Part shown: positions 17,358-25,251 of the stretch, piece after piece
Position numbering within the stretch: position 1 is the stretch's first letter
Layout of the letters: each line of letters opens with the position of its first letter
NCBI RefSeq assembly: GCF_000687915.1
Contig: NZ_JHZY01000004.1
Coordinates: 503,501-567,500, forward strand
Direction of reading: 5' to 3'
Source: Leeuwenhoekiella sp. MAR_2009_132
Lineage (GTDB): Bacteria > Bacteroidota > Bacteroidia > Flavobacteriales > Flavobacteriaceae
Length of the DNA stretch: 64,000 nucleotides
Translations under genes and position numbers: made by a program
Notes under the pieces: model-generated
What the model was told of the DNA's origin: nothing
What the model saw: only the letters and a program-made list of their open reading frames with translations
The model's database searches: none

Positions 17358-20210
17358 TTATGCTTCTTCCATATATTCTTCTATAGGAGCACATGTACAA
17401 ATTAAATTACGATCACCATAAGCATCATCAACACGACGTACAGTAGGCCAGAATTTATTGTCTGCCACATATTCAAGCGGGTAAGCGGCCTGCTCTCTTG
17501 TATATGGTAAATCCCAGGAATCTGCTGTAAGCATCATTAGCGTGTGTGGTGCGTTCTTAAGTACATTGTTTTCGTTTTCTGCAGTTGCTGCGTCAATCTC
17601 TTTTCTAATACTATTCATTGCATCGCAAAAACGATCTAGTTCAGATTTACTTTCACTTTCAGTAGGCTCAATCATCATTGTTCCTGCAACCGGGAATGAT
17701 ACTGTAGGTGCATGAAATCCGTAATCAATAAGACGTTTTGCAATATCTACTACTTCTATACCATTATCTTTAAACGGGCGACAATCTATAATCATCTCGT
17801 GTGCTGCTCGCCCCATTTCTCCAGAATACAAGACTTCGAAAGAACCTTTTAAACGCTCTTTTATATAGTTTGCATTTAGAATAGCTGCTTCTGTAGATTC
17901 TCTTAGACCGTCTGCTCCCAGCATTTTTATATATGCATAACTAATCAGACACACTAAAGAAGAACCCCAGGGAGCTGCTGAAATAGCTGTTATTGCCTGC
18001 TCACCTCCAGTTTTAATAACGGGGTTAGTAGGTAAAAAAGGAACCAGCTGTTTTGCAACACAAATAGGACCTACACCAGGACCACCACCACCGTGAGGTA
18101 TAGCGAAGGTTTTATGTAAGTTAAGGTGACAAACATCTGCACCAATGGCTCCGGGATTTGTCAATCCTACCTGAGCATTCATATTTGCACCATCCATATA
18201 AACCTGACCTCCATTTTCATGAATAATACCGGTAATTTCCTGAATAGCGCTCTCGTATACACCGTGTGTAGACGGGTAGGTAACCATTATTGCAGCCAGA
18301 TTGTCTTTATATTTTTCTGCTTTTTCACGTAAATCATCTACGTCAATATTACCAGATTCATTTGCCTTAGTTACTACAACCTGCATCCCTGCCATTACAG
18401 CACTTGCAGGATTTGTACCATGGGCAGATGATGGTATTAAACATATATTACGATGGCTATCTCCTCTACTCTCGTGATACGCTCTAATAACCATTAGACC
18501 TGCATACTCACCCTGCGCACCAGAGTTAGGCTGTAATGAAGTACCTGCAAAACCGGTTATTTCGTTTAACTGACTTTCTAATTTAGTAAGAACTTCTTGG
18601 TATCCCTGTGCCTGTTCTATAGGTACAAATGGGTGTATTCCTCCCCAACGAGGGTCACTTAAGGGTAACATTTCTGATGCTGCATTAAGCTTCATCGTAC
18701 AGGATCCTAAAGAAATCATACTGTGATTCAAGGATAAATCTTTACGCTCCAGTTTTTTAATATAACGCATCAATTCAGTTTCTGAATGGTAGCTGTTAAA
18801 AACAGGATTGGTCATAAATTCTGTTTTACGACGTAAAGTTTCCGGGAATTCCTCTGCATCTATGAGTTGATCTAAATGCGTGAATTCTTTACCTAAAGCT
18901 TCCGCAAAAACAGCTATGATTTTATTTAAATCTGCGAGGCTTGTTGTTTCATTAATAGATACTGAAACCGTATCAGCATCTGGATAGTAAAAATTAATTT
19001 CACTAGCTTCTGCAAAACTTCGCACCGCTTTAGCATCTGTTTTAACACGGATGGTATCAAAGTAAGCTGAATTTAGTTGATACAAACCTAAATTTTCTAA
19101 GGCATCAGCTAAGGTAGCTGTCGTACGATGAATTTTTGTAGCTATATATTTTAATCCTTTTGGACCGTGATATACAGTGTACATACCCGCCATTACAGCA
19201 AGTAAAACCTGAGCTGTACATATATTTGAAGTTGCCTTATCTCGTTTAATATGTTGTTCACGAGTTTGTAAGGCCATACGTAATGCACGGTTACCATTAC
19301 GGTCTTTAGTAACCCCTATAATACGCCCGGGAATATTTCTCTTATATTCTTCACGTGTAGCAAAATACGCTGCGTGTGGACCACCGTAACCTAACGGAAT
19401 ACCAAAACGTTGCGTTGTACCTACAACTACATCTGCTCCTAAATGACCCGGTGATTCTAATAACACCAGACTCATAATGTCTGCAGCAACTGCAATTTTA
19501 ATATCTGCATCTTTTGCTTTGGCTATAAACCCGGCATAATCGTGAACCTCACCACTAGCAGAAGGATATTGTAATAAAGCCCCGAAAAAGTCTGTGCCAA
19601 ACTCAAATTCCTGAGGGTTTCCTACTACTAATTCTACTCCTACAGGAATAGCCCGTGTTTGAAGTACTGAAAGTGTTTGTGGTAAAACCTCTTTATCTAC
19701 AAAAAATTTAACTACATCATTTTTCTTCTGATCACGGGTACGCACCGCAGCTAATAAAGTCATCGCTTCTGCTGCTGCTGTAGACTCATCAAGTAAGGAT
19801 GCATTTGCCAGCTCCATACCGGTAAGATCTGCAATCATCGTTTGAAAGTTTAGCAATGCTTCTAAACGTCCCTGAGCAATTTCTGCCTGATAGGGAGTAT
19901 AAGCTGTATACCAACCCGGATTTTCTAAAATATTTCGCTGAATTACCGCAGGTATTTTAGCTTCGTGATACCCTAAGCCTATATAGGTTTTAAACAATTT
20001 ATTTTTGCTTGCAAGCGTATTTATATGAGTTGCGTACTCATATTCACTCAAAGCAGGTTCTAAGTCTAATGGCTTCTTTAATTTAATACCATCAGGCAAA
20101 GTCTCATAAATAAGTTGATCTATAGAATCAACCCCTATCGCCTTTAACATCTCCTCTTTCTCTTCCGGTCTTGATCCTATATGCCTTAAAGCAAAAACAT
20201 CTGTTCTCAT
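17358..20210 (-). CDS. gcvP: Glycine dehydrogenase (decarboxylating), P-protein
   Basis: A 950-residue fused alpha-beta type P-protein of the glycine cleavage system, which decarboxylates glycine with PLP and passes the aminomethyl group to H-protein lipoate. The N terminus FALRHIGSRPEEKEEML is typical. The PLP-lysine motif NLHKTFAIPHGGGGPG lies near residue 700, with SLGSCTMKLNAASEM and SSAHGTNPASAVMAG before it. An upstream in-frame TTG adds two codons; the ATG at 20210 is the normal start. The other gcv genes are not in the window. An exact -7 element is 28 bases upstream. Confidence 0.97.
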   Translation of the reverse strand: MRTDVFALRHIGSRPEEKEEMLKAIGVDSIDQLIYETLPDGIKLKKPLDLEPALSEYEYATHINTLASKNKLFKTYIGLGYHEAKIPAVIQRNILENPGWYTAYTPYQAEIAQGRLEALLNFQTMIADLTGMELANASLLDESTAAAEAMTLLAAVRTRDQKKNDVVKFFVDKEVLPQTLSVLQTRAIPVGVELVVGNPQEFEFGTDFFGALLQYPSASGEVHDYAGFIAKAKDADIKIAVAADIMSLVLLESPGHLGADVVVGTTQRFGIPLGYGGPHAAYFATREEYKRNIPGRIIGVTKDRNGNRALRMALQTREQHIKRDKATSNICTAQVLLAVMAGMYTVYHGPKGLKYIATKIHRTTATLADALENLGLYQLNSAYFDTIRVKTDAKAVRSFAEASEINFYYPDADTVSVSINETTSLADLNKIIAVFAEALGKEFTHLDQLIDAEEFPETLRRKTEFMTNPVFNSYHSETELMRYIKKLERKDLSLNHSMISLGSCTMKLNAASEMLPLSDPRWGGIHPFVPIEQAQGYQEVLTKLESQLNEITGFAGTSLQPNSGAQGEYAGLMVIRAYHESRGDSHRNICLIPSSAHGTNPASAVMAGMQVVVTKANESGNIDVDDLREKAEKYKDNLAAIMVTYPSTHGVYESAIQEITGIIHENGGQVYMDGANMNAQVGLTNPGAIGADVCHLNLHKTFAIPHGGGGPGVGPICVAKQLVPFLPTNPVIKTGGEQAITAISAAPWGSSLVCLISYAYIKMLGADGLRESTEAAILNANYIKERLKGSFEVLYSGEMGRAAHEMIIDCRPFKDNGIEVVDIAKRLIDYGFHAPTVSFPVAGTMMIEPTESESKSELDRFCDAMNSIRKEIDAATAENENNVLKNAPHTLMMLTADSWDLPYTREQAAYPLEYVADNKFWPTVRRVDDAYGDRNLICTCAPIEEYMEEA

Positions 20211-20238
20211 ATGCAATTTATGTGTGTTTAGAATGCCG

Positions 20239-20246
20239 CAAAATTA
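20239..20246 (-). promoter_or_regulatory. -7 element of gcvP
   Basis: Reverse strand TAATTTTG, exact TAnnTTTG, 28 bases before the gcvP ATG. No glycine riboswitch fold was seen in the short leader. Confidence 0.55.
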
Positions 20247-20321
20247 CGATTTCAGTTATGAATAAAAGTCTATCAAATGGCGACTTTTTCAACGACCTAA
20301 AGCACTTGTTAACAGTTATAC

Positions 20322-20329
20322 TATATTTG
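20322..20329 (+). promoter_or_regulatory. -7 element of the UbiA-like gene
   Basis: TATATTTG followed by C, exact TAnnTTTG, ending four bases before the ATG at 20334. It is a further leaderless candidate, but no GbsR-type palindrome is present here. Confidence 0.55.
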
Positions 20330-20333
20330 CGAA

Positions 20334-21149
20334 ATGAAGTCGCTAAAAGGCATTTTTGATTTTTACATAAACAGCAGTATTCATGTGGCTTTAGCGGTGC
20401 TTTGCATGGCTTTAATTACACAATATGAATTACATCTCGAAAACGAAATAGCTTTTAATTATTTTATTTTTTTTGGAACAATTACTGGATACAATTTTGT
20501 TAAATATGCAAGCCTCGCAGGACTGCACCATCGCAACCTTACAGACAAGTTAAAAATCATTCAGCTATTTTCATTTTTCTGCTTTGTGGCGCTTCTTGTA
20601 ATAGCCTATCGTTTTGAACCGCAGTTCTGGATTTCCTGTATTCCATTAGCGCTTTTAACTTTACTCTATGCGCTACCGTTTTTACCTCACAAAAGAAATT
20701 TGAGGATGGTGCCTACATTAAAAATTTTTATAATTGCTGCTGTATGGGCAGGTGTTACAGCTTATCTTCCGGTAATATATAATTCTACTTTCTGGACATG
20801 GGATGCGAGTATCATTTCGATACAGCGCTTTCTACTAGTCTTAGCACTGATTGTGCCTTTTGAAATACGTGATGCTAAATATGATTCACCTAATTTGGGG
20901 ACACTCCCGCAATTAGTAGGCATAAAAAAAACCAAACTTTTTGGTTTGATTATGATTACAATTAGTGTTATTCTCGAATTTTTTAAAGATTCTATAAATC
21001 CTACAAGTAGTATAATTCACTATCTAATAATAGGGATAACGGCTATGGCGATTTTAAGAGCTTTAAAAAATCAAAATGAATATTATTCATCCTTTTTTGT
21101 AGAAGGAATTCCTATTCTCTGGTATTTACTCCTGTTGCTTTTTAGCTAA
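20334..21149 (+). CDS. UbiA prenyltransferase-like membrane protein, divergent
   Basis: A 271-residue polytopic membrane protein with about eight hydrophobic segments. EIRDAKYDSPNLGTLPQLVG (about residues 180-200) matches the second Asp-rich motif of UbiA-type prenyltransferases in position and in the GT-LP ending. The first motif, normally NDxxD in the loop after helix 2, is replaced by YNFVKYASLAG. A prenyl-transfer reaction is therefore uncertain; it may be a diverged or non-catalytic member. It is divergent from gcvP, and its 3' end overlaps the convergent zinc-binding gene by 24 bases. Confidence 0.75.
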   Translation: MKSLKGIFDFYINSSIHVALAVLCMALITQYELHLENEIAFNYFIFFGTITGYNFVKYASLAGLHHRNLTDKLKIIQLFSFFCFVALLVIAYRFEPQFWISCIPLALLTLLYALPFLPHKRNLRMVPTLKIFIIAAVWAGVTAYLPVIYNSTFWTWDASIISIQRFLLVLALIVPFEIRDAKYDSPNLGTLPQLVGIKKTKLFGLIMITISVILEFFKDSINPTSSIIHYLIIGITAMAILRALKNQNEYYSSFFVEGIPILWYLLLLLFS

Positions 21150-21380
21150 TTCTAGTTCTAATTGCTCTTTTATGCGCTTTTTGCATTCCTCTGGCATCTT
21201 ATGGCATTTGGGGTCATTAATGAGCTTGGTTAGTTTTATATTCCGTTCAGAATAATCTGCACAGTGCTTACAAATCATGTTATGAAAAATCACACTCATC
21301 TTTTCAAATAAGGAAGCATCCTTATATTGCTCTTTATCACAAAGGTGACCTGCTTTTTTACAATCTACAAATAGTTTCAT
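21126..21380 (-). CDS. Small cysteine-rich ZAS-like protein, putative anti-sigma factor
   Basis: An 84-residue soluble protein with His33-x3-Cys37-x2-Cys40 (HNMICKHC), the zinc motif of ZAS anti-sigma factors. Two further pairs, Cys7-x6-Cys14 and Cys59-x6-Cys66, sit symmetrically on either side. There is no membrane segment, so if it is an anti-sigma factor it is cytoplasmic. It starts 3 bases after the stop of the ECF sigma factor gene, which supports a sigma/anti-sigma pair. The role is inferred from motif and context. Part of the C terminus overlaps the opposite-strand UbiA-like gene. Confidence 0.72.
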   Translation of the reverse strand: MKLFVDCKKAGHLCDKEQYKDASLFEKMSVIFHNMICKHCADYSERNIKLTKLINDPKCHKMPEECKKRIKEQLELELAKKQQE

Positions 21381-21383
21381 CTC

Positions 21384-21935
21384 TTATAACCAATTTTCTT
21401 CTAAGCAACTCGCAAGCGCTGTACGAGCCCTGTGAATGATTACCCATAAATTAGACGGTGTAATATCAAATTCTTTACAAATAGTTTCTGTATCCTGTCC
21501 TTCAATTGTTTTTTTACGAAATATAGCGGCTTGCTTTTCAGGTAATTTATCAATACAGGCATAAATTGCAACACCTAATTCTGTATTCTCCAAGTCATCT
21601 TCTGCTGTTTTATCAAAAGGGTCTGCAACACGCTCCTCTAACCAATCACCAGCCTCATCATCATTTGCGTAATTCATACGCACCTCAGCCTTCCCCTTGT
21701 TAGAGTTTATTTTGCGGTAATGATCTATAATTTTACGCTTAAGAATAGAGATAAGCCAGGTACGTTCACTGGCTTCCCCTTTAAAATTTTTCATAGATTT
21801 TAACCCGGCTAAAAAAGTTTCTGAAATAATATCTTCAGCAATCTCTTTATCATTAACCTTTACAATTGTGTAATTGTAGAGATAATCAGAGTATTTATCC
21901 ACCCATTTTTGGGGATTGAGTTGGTGGTCTGCCAT
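21384..21935 (-). CDS. ECF-type RNA polymerase sigma factor
   Basis: A 183-residue sigma-70 family ECF factor. Region 2 is in residues about 10-80 (YLYNYTIVKVNDKEIAEDIISETF, GEASERTWLISILKRKIIDHYRK) and region 4 in about 120-180 (LPEKQAAIFRKKTIEGQDTETICKEFDITPSNLWVIIHRARTAL). A long acidic linker (NYANDDEAGDWLEERVADP) separates them. The frame is open to a TTG at 21968, but the ATG at 21935 is the usual start. The zinc-motif partner follows after three bases. A -7 element lies upstream at 21966-21973. Confidence 0.9.
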   Translation of the reverse strand: MADHQLNPQKWVDKYSDYLYNYTIVKVNDKEIAEDIISETFLAGLKSMKNFKGEASERTWLISILKRKIIDHYRKINSNKGKAEVRMNYANDDEAGDWLEERVADPFDKTAEDDLENTELGVAIYACIDKLPEKQAAIFRKKTIEGQDTETICKEFDITPSNLWVIIHRARTALASCLEENWL

Positions 21936-21965
21936 AATTGTTAAATCTGTCGTATCAACACGTTG

Positions 21966-21973
21966 CAAATCTA
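21966..21973 (-). promoter_or_regulatory. -7 element of the ECF sigma factor gene
   Basis: Reverse strand TAGATTTG, exact TAnnTTTG, 30 bases before the ATG at 21935. It overlaps the in-frame TTG at 21968, which makes that TTG an unlikely start. Confidence 0.5.
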
Positions 21974-22068
21974 AACAATTATAGGTTGTGAGCCTGTGAG
22001 AATTTTAGTTTCCACCTGGCTTTTTAATTTCAATTTAAAACCTTTTTATCTAAATGCTCTCAAACAAC

Positions 22069-22076
22069 TACTTTTG
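22069..22076 (+). promoter_or_regulatory. -7 element of the methyltransferase-GT2 pair
   Basis: TACTTTTG followed by C, exact TAnnTTTG, with a 66-base leader before the GTG at 22143. Confidence 0.5.
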
Positions 22077-22142
22077 CCTTTGATTTTAAAATTTTTTAAA
22101 ACATCAAAATTTAACCCACAGCGGTGGAAAATACTATAATCT

Positions 22143-22664
22143 GTGTACGAAAAAACTTTTCCGAATAAGCGGTATGCAAAAACTGCAAAATTTTTAGAGG
22201 AAGTGCTTCCGATCAAAAGCTCTATACTTGATTTAGGAGTCGAAAATCCGTTTTCAGAAATAATGAAAACTCTGGGGTTTCAGGTTCAAAATACAAGCGG
22301 CGAAGACCTAGATATAAATACAGAGGCGGTAATAAATACAGATGTTGATGCCGTAACCGCTTTTGAGATTTTTGAACATTTACTAGCCCCTTTTAATGTT
22401 TTAAGCGAGATAAAAGCAACTAAGTTAGTCGCCAGCATACCCTTAAAACTATGGTTTTCTCCTGCCTACCAAAGTAAAACTGACAAGTGGGACCGGCATT
22501 ATCACGAGTTTGAAGACTGGCAGTTTGACTGGCTTTTAGAAAAATCAGGGTGGGTTATTAAAAGGCGCGAAAAGTTTACACATCCCGTAAAAAAAATAGG
22601 TTTTAGACCATTATTGCGTCTTTTTACACCCAGATATTATTTGATTTACGCAGAGCGAAAATGA
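22143..22664 (+). CDS. Methyltransferase-like protein
   Basis: A 173-residue protein starting with GTG, with a reduced class I methyltransferase fold. SSILDLGVENPFSEIMKTLGF stands at motif I but lacks the glycine-rich loop; VDAVTAFEIFEHLLAPFNVL is a normal motif III/IV-type segment, and DRHYHEFEDWQFDWLLEKSGW resembles the late part of methyltransferases in cell-surface polysaccharide loci. It overlaps the GT2 gene by 4 bases, which suggests a shared role in modifying a glycan or lipid. Activity is uncertain. Confidence 0.72.
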   Translation: MYEKTFPNKRYAKTAKFLEEVLPIKSSILDLGVENPFSEIMKTLGFQVQNTSGEDLDINTEAVINTDVDAVTAFEIFEHLLAPFNVLSEIKATKLVASIPLKLWFSPAYQSKTDKWDRHYHEFEDWQFDWLLEKSGWVIKRREKFTHPVKKIGFRPLLRLFTPRYYLIYAERK

Positions 22665-23509
22665 AAATTGTAATCATCATACCTGCATATAACGAGGCAA
22701 ATCTCATTAATTTAACTTTAGACTCTTTACTAAATCAGCGTTTTTCTGCTGAAAAAATAATCGTGGTAGATGATGGCAGTACAGATCATACGTCTGCTGT
22801 AGTTTCTAAATATGCAGCCTTGCATCCTACTATAGAACTTATTCAAAAAGACTCTGAAGCCACACACTTACCAGGAAGTAAAGTGGTACAGGCCTTTAAT
22901 TATGGCTTAGAACGCCTAACAACCAATTATGATTTGCTGTGCAAGTTTGATGCAGATTTAATTTTTCCGGAAAATTATTTAGAAACATTAGTGAAGCATT
23001 TTAGGAGTAACCCTAAACTTGGGATGTACGGCGGCTTTTGTTATGTAGATAAAAATGGGGTTTGGGAGCTTGAAAATCTTACCAATAAAGATCATATACG
23101 TGGCGCTTTAAAGTGCTACCGTAAAGCATGTTTTGAAGCTATAAATGGTTTAAAAACTGCGATGGGCTGGGACACACTTGATGAATTGCTTGCCCAATAT
23201 CACGGCTGGGAAGTAGCTACTAATGAACATTTGCAGGTTAGACACCTTAAGCCAACCGGGCACACGTATTCTGCCAAAGCAAAGTATAAGCAAGGTGAGG
23301 CGTTCTATGGGATGCGTTATGGCTTGTTACTAACTCTGGTAGCTTCCGCTAAGCTGGCCCTGCGTAAAAAGAGCTTTCAACTGTTCGGCGATTATGTAAT
23401 GGGCTTTTATAAAGCACAAAAAAAACACCTTCCCTACTTAGTTACTCAAGAGGAAGGTGCTTTTATAAGAAATCTTCGATGGAAGAAGATTAAACAAAAA
23501 TTATTTTAA
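22661..23509 (+). CDS. Family 2 glycosyltransferase
   Basis: A 282-residue GT-A enzyme. The N terminus MKIVIIIPAYNEANLINLTL, the nucleotide-binding VVDDGSTDHT and the metal-binding DADLIFPENY (DxD-type) are clear. A second half with MGWDTLDELLAQYHGW resembles the acceptor ED-like motif. No membrane helices are strong. It is translationally coupled to the methyltransferase-like gene. The donor and acceptor are unknown. Its last 9 bases overlap the convergent pafA stop region, and its 3' coding region contains a terminator for pafA. Confidence 0.87.
   Translation: MKIVIIIPAYNEANLINLTLDSLLNQRFSAEKIIVVDDGSTDHTSAVVSKYAALHPTIELIQKDSEATHLPGSKVVQAFNYGLERLTTNYDLLCKFDADLIFPENYLETLVKHFRSNPKLGMYGGFCYVDKNGVWELENLTNKDHIRGALKCYRKACFEAINGLKTAMGWDTLDELLAQYHGWEVATNEHLQVRHLKPTGHTYSAKAKYKQGEAFYGMRYGLLLTLVASAKLALRKKSFQLFGDYVMGFYKAQKKHLPYLVTQEEGAFIRNLRWKKIKQKLF
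23418..23459 (-). terminator. Intrinsic terminator of pafA inside the GT2 coding region
   Basis: Read on the minus strand: CACCTTCC, an 18-base loop, GGAAGGTG, then eight T. It starts 41 bases past the pafA stop, wholly within the last 30 codons of the opposite-strand GT2 gene. On the plus strand the same hairpin is followed by only four T. Confidence 0.75.
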
Positions 23510-25144
23510 AACTTCAGAAATCACTTCACCGGTGGTTCCGTTAGGAAACTCTATTCCTAACAAGGCAGAAATTGTAGCTGCGATATCTGGTATCACTGTT
23601 TTTTGTGTGGTTTTACCCTTATTTATTCCATTTCCGTAGAAAAGCAAAGGTACATGTGTATCGTAACTAAATGCAGAACCATGAGAAGACCCTGTACCGC
23701 CACCGCTTAAATATCCTGGATCTAAAACTATAAACACATCTCCACTACGCTTTTGATTAAATCCTTTCTGAACTAAAGAAGCTACACCACTTTCATAAGC
23801 TCCCTGTTCCATTTGAGCACGTGTATACACCATAGCCACGGCCTCATATTGCAATGCAAAATGCTTAATATCTTTTTGTAATTCTTCAGCATTAATTTTT
23901 TCATTTTTCAACACTTCGTAGCTAAAAAATACCTGATAGTTCGATATATTTTCTATCAAATCATCTCTCCCATATTTTTGAGCTACAAAAGCCCTAAGTT
24001 CTTTATTAAACTCTGAACCTTTAAAGTATCCTGAAGGAATTTTTACACTAGTTAAATACGCAGGTACATTCACTGCGGCGTGATCTGCAGTAAGAAAAAC
24101 GGTGTAATTACCCTTTCCTACTTGCTTATCTAAAGCTTTAAAGAGACGTGCCAATTCTAAATCTAATCGTACATAAGTATCTTGAATTTCTTTAGAATTC
24201 ACTCCAAAATTATGACCTACATAATCTGTACAACTGTAACTCACCGCAAGAAAATCTGTATCTAAATCTTTACCTAAATCTTCCCCGTCAAGTGCAGCAA
24301 TGGCAAAATCTGTGGTTAGAGAATTTCCGTAAGGTGTTGTTTTTAAAATATCATACCCACCGTTTGTAGCTCCTAAATCTTTTAAATCATAAGGAAAAGT
24401 AGCAGTTTCTTTTCCACGAAATCCTCCTTCAAAGTCATTAAGATCACTACCACTCTCTATATATTCTTTTATAGGCTTATAAGTATCCCAAACTTTCATG
24501 TACGATTCGGGCTTCTTTTTATCATTAAAATCGTTTACCCACTTTGGGAGATTTTCCATATAATAAGTACTCGTAACAAATCGGCCCTCATCTGCACCAT
24601 AAAACCAGTATGCCCCGTTTGCGGTATGACCTGCGGGTAAAATTGAACCTCGGTCCTTTATTGCTACACCTATCGTTTTTCCACGCATTTGCGTATGCAG
24701 CCTGTTTTGATCTGTTACTGTTGTAGTCTTCATACGTCGTGGAGACATTTGCCCTACCGGGATATTTGCAGTACCTACAGACGCTACCGTAGTATCTTCG
24801 GCACAATACACATCTTTTTTCTCAAATTTATTATACCAGTTGTTCGATATTATACCGTGATTTTGCGGAGTAGTAGCTGTGTAAACAGATGCGTGACCAG
24901 GACCGGTATAGGTAGGCACATAATTATAGTGGTTGTTCTGGCAGTCAAAGCCTTCATTTTCTAAACGTTTAAACCCCTCATTGCCATAGTGCTTATCAAA
25001 TCGGGTTAAGTAATCGTAACGCATTTGATCTACAACAATACCAACTACCAGCCTGGGTTTTTCTGGTTCTGCCTGACTAAAACTGTGCACACTCAATAAA
25101 AGAAAAAGTCCTATTGAGAATGACTTAAAAAAAGAAAAATTCAT
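23501..25144 (-). CDS. pafA: PafA-type alkaline phosphatase, exported
   Basis: A 547-residue member of the alkaline phosphatase superfamily close to flavobacterial PafA, a calcium-tolerant, broad phosphomonoesterase in the periplasm. A signal peptide (FFKSFSIGLFLLLSVHSFSQA) is followed by the first metal ligand in GIVVDQMRYDY (Asp39) and the nucleophile in TYTGPGHAS (Thr80). Later ligands are in YSCTDYVGHNFG, LTADHAAVNVP and GSSHGSAFSYDTHVPLLFYG. The length is as expected. Its promoter region contains a palindrome and a 13-bp direct repeat, so regulation (perhaps by phosphate) is likely. Confidence 0.95.
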   Translation of the reverse strand: MNFSFFKSFSIGLFLLLSVHSFSQAEPEKPRLVVGIVVDQMRYDYLTRFDKHYGNEGFKRLENEGFDCQNNHYNYVPTYTGPGHASVYTATTPQNHGIISNNWYNKFEKKDVYCAEDTTVASVGTANIPVGQMSPRRMKTTTVTDQNRLHTQMRGKTIGVAIKDRGSILPAGHTANGAYWFYGADEGRFVTSTYYMENLPKWVNDFNDKKKPESYMKVWDTYKPIKEYIESGSDLNDFEGGFRGKETATFPYDLKDLGATNGGYDILKTTPYGNSLTTDFAIAALDGEDLGKDLDTDFLAVSYSCTDYVGHNFGVNSKEIQDTYVRLDLELARLFKALDKQVGKGNYTVFLTADHAAVNVPAYLTSVKIPSGYFKGSEFNKELRAFVAQKYGRDDLIENISNYQVFFSYEVLKNEKINAEELQKDIKHFALQYEAVAMVYTRAQMEQGAYESGVASLVQKGFNQKRSGDVFIVLDPGYLSGGGTGSSHGSAFSYDTHVPLLFYGNGINKGKTTQKTVIPDIAATISALLGIEFPNGTTGEVISEVLK

Positions 25145-25190
25145 TGTTTTATTAATTTGTTACACAAAGCTAAGGCTTTGTTTTATTAAT
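25144..25190. repeat. Direct and inverted repeats around the pafA promoter
   Basis: TTGTTTTATTAAT occurs at 25144-25156 and again at 25178-25190, 34 bases apart. Between the copies is the inverted repeat ACAAAGC (25164-25170) / GCTTTGT (25175-25181), which overlaps the -7 element. Confidence 0.6.
25165..25172 (-). promoter_or_regulatory. -7 element of pafA, inside an inverted repeat
   Basis: Reverse strand TAGCTTTG, exact TAnnTTTG, 20 bases before the pafA ATG. It is embedded in the inverted repeat ACAAAGC-4-GCTTTGT at 25164-25181. Confidence 0.55.
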
Positions 25191-25223
25191 AAGATTAAGT
25201 TAATCTTAAATAGCCGTCACACC

Positions 25224-25231
25224 TATTTTTG
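25224..25231 (+). promoter_or_regulatory. -7 element of mlaE-mlaF
   Basis: TATTTTTG followed by C, exact TAnnTTTG, with a 20-base leader before the ATG at 25252. Confidence 0.55.
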
Positions 25232-25251
25232 CTATTTTTAAGCCTGAATAA

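Noticed and set aside
20211..20333. Possible glycine riboswitch before gcvP
   Set aside because: The leader after the -7 element is only about 20-25 bases, too short for the aptamer, and no aptamer motifs were seen.
22010..22130. Separated inverted repeat TTTCCACC / GGTGGAAA
   Set aside because: The arms are 8 bases and more than 100 bases apart in AT-rich DNA; there is no other support for an operator or structured RNA.
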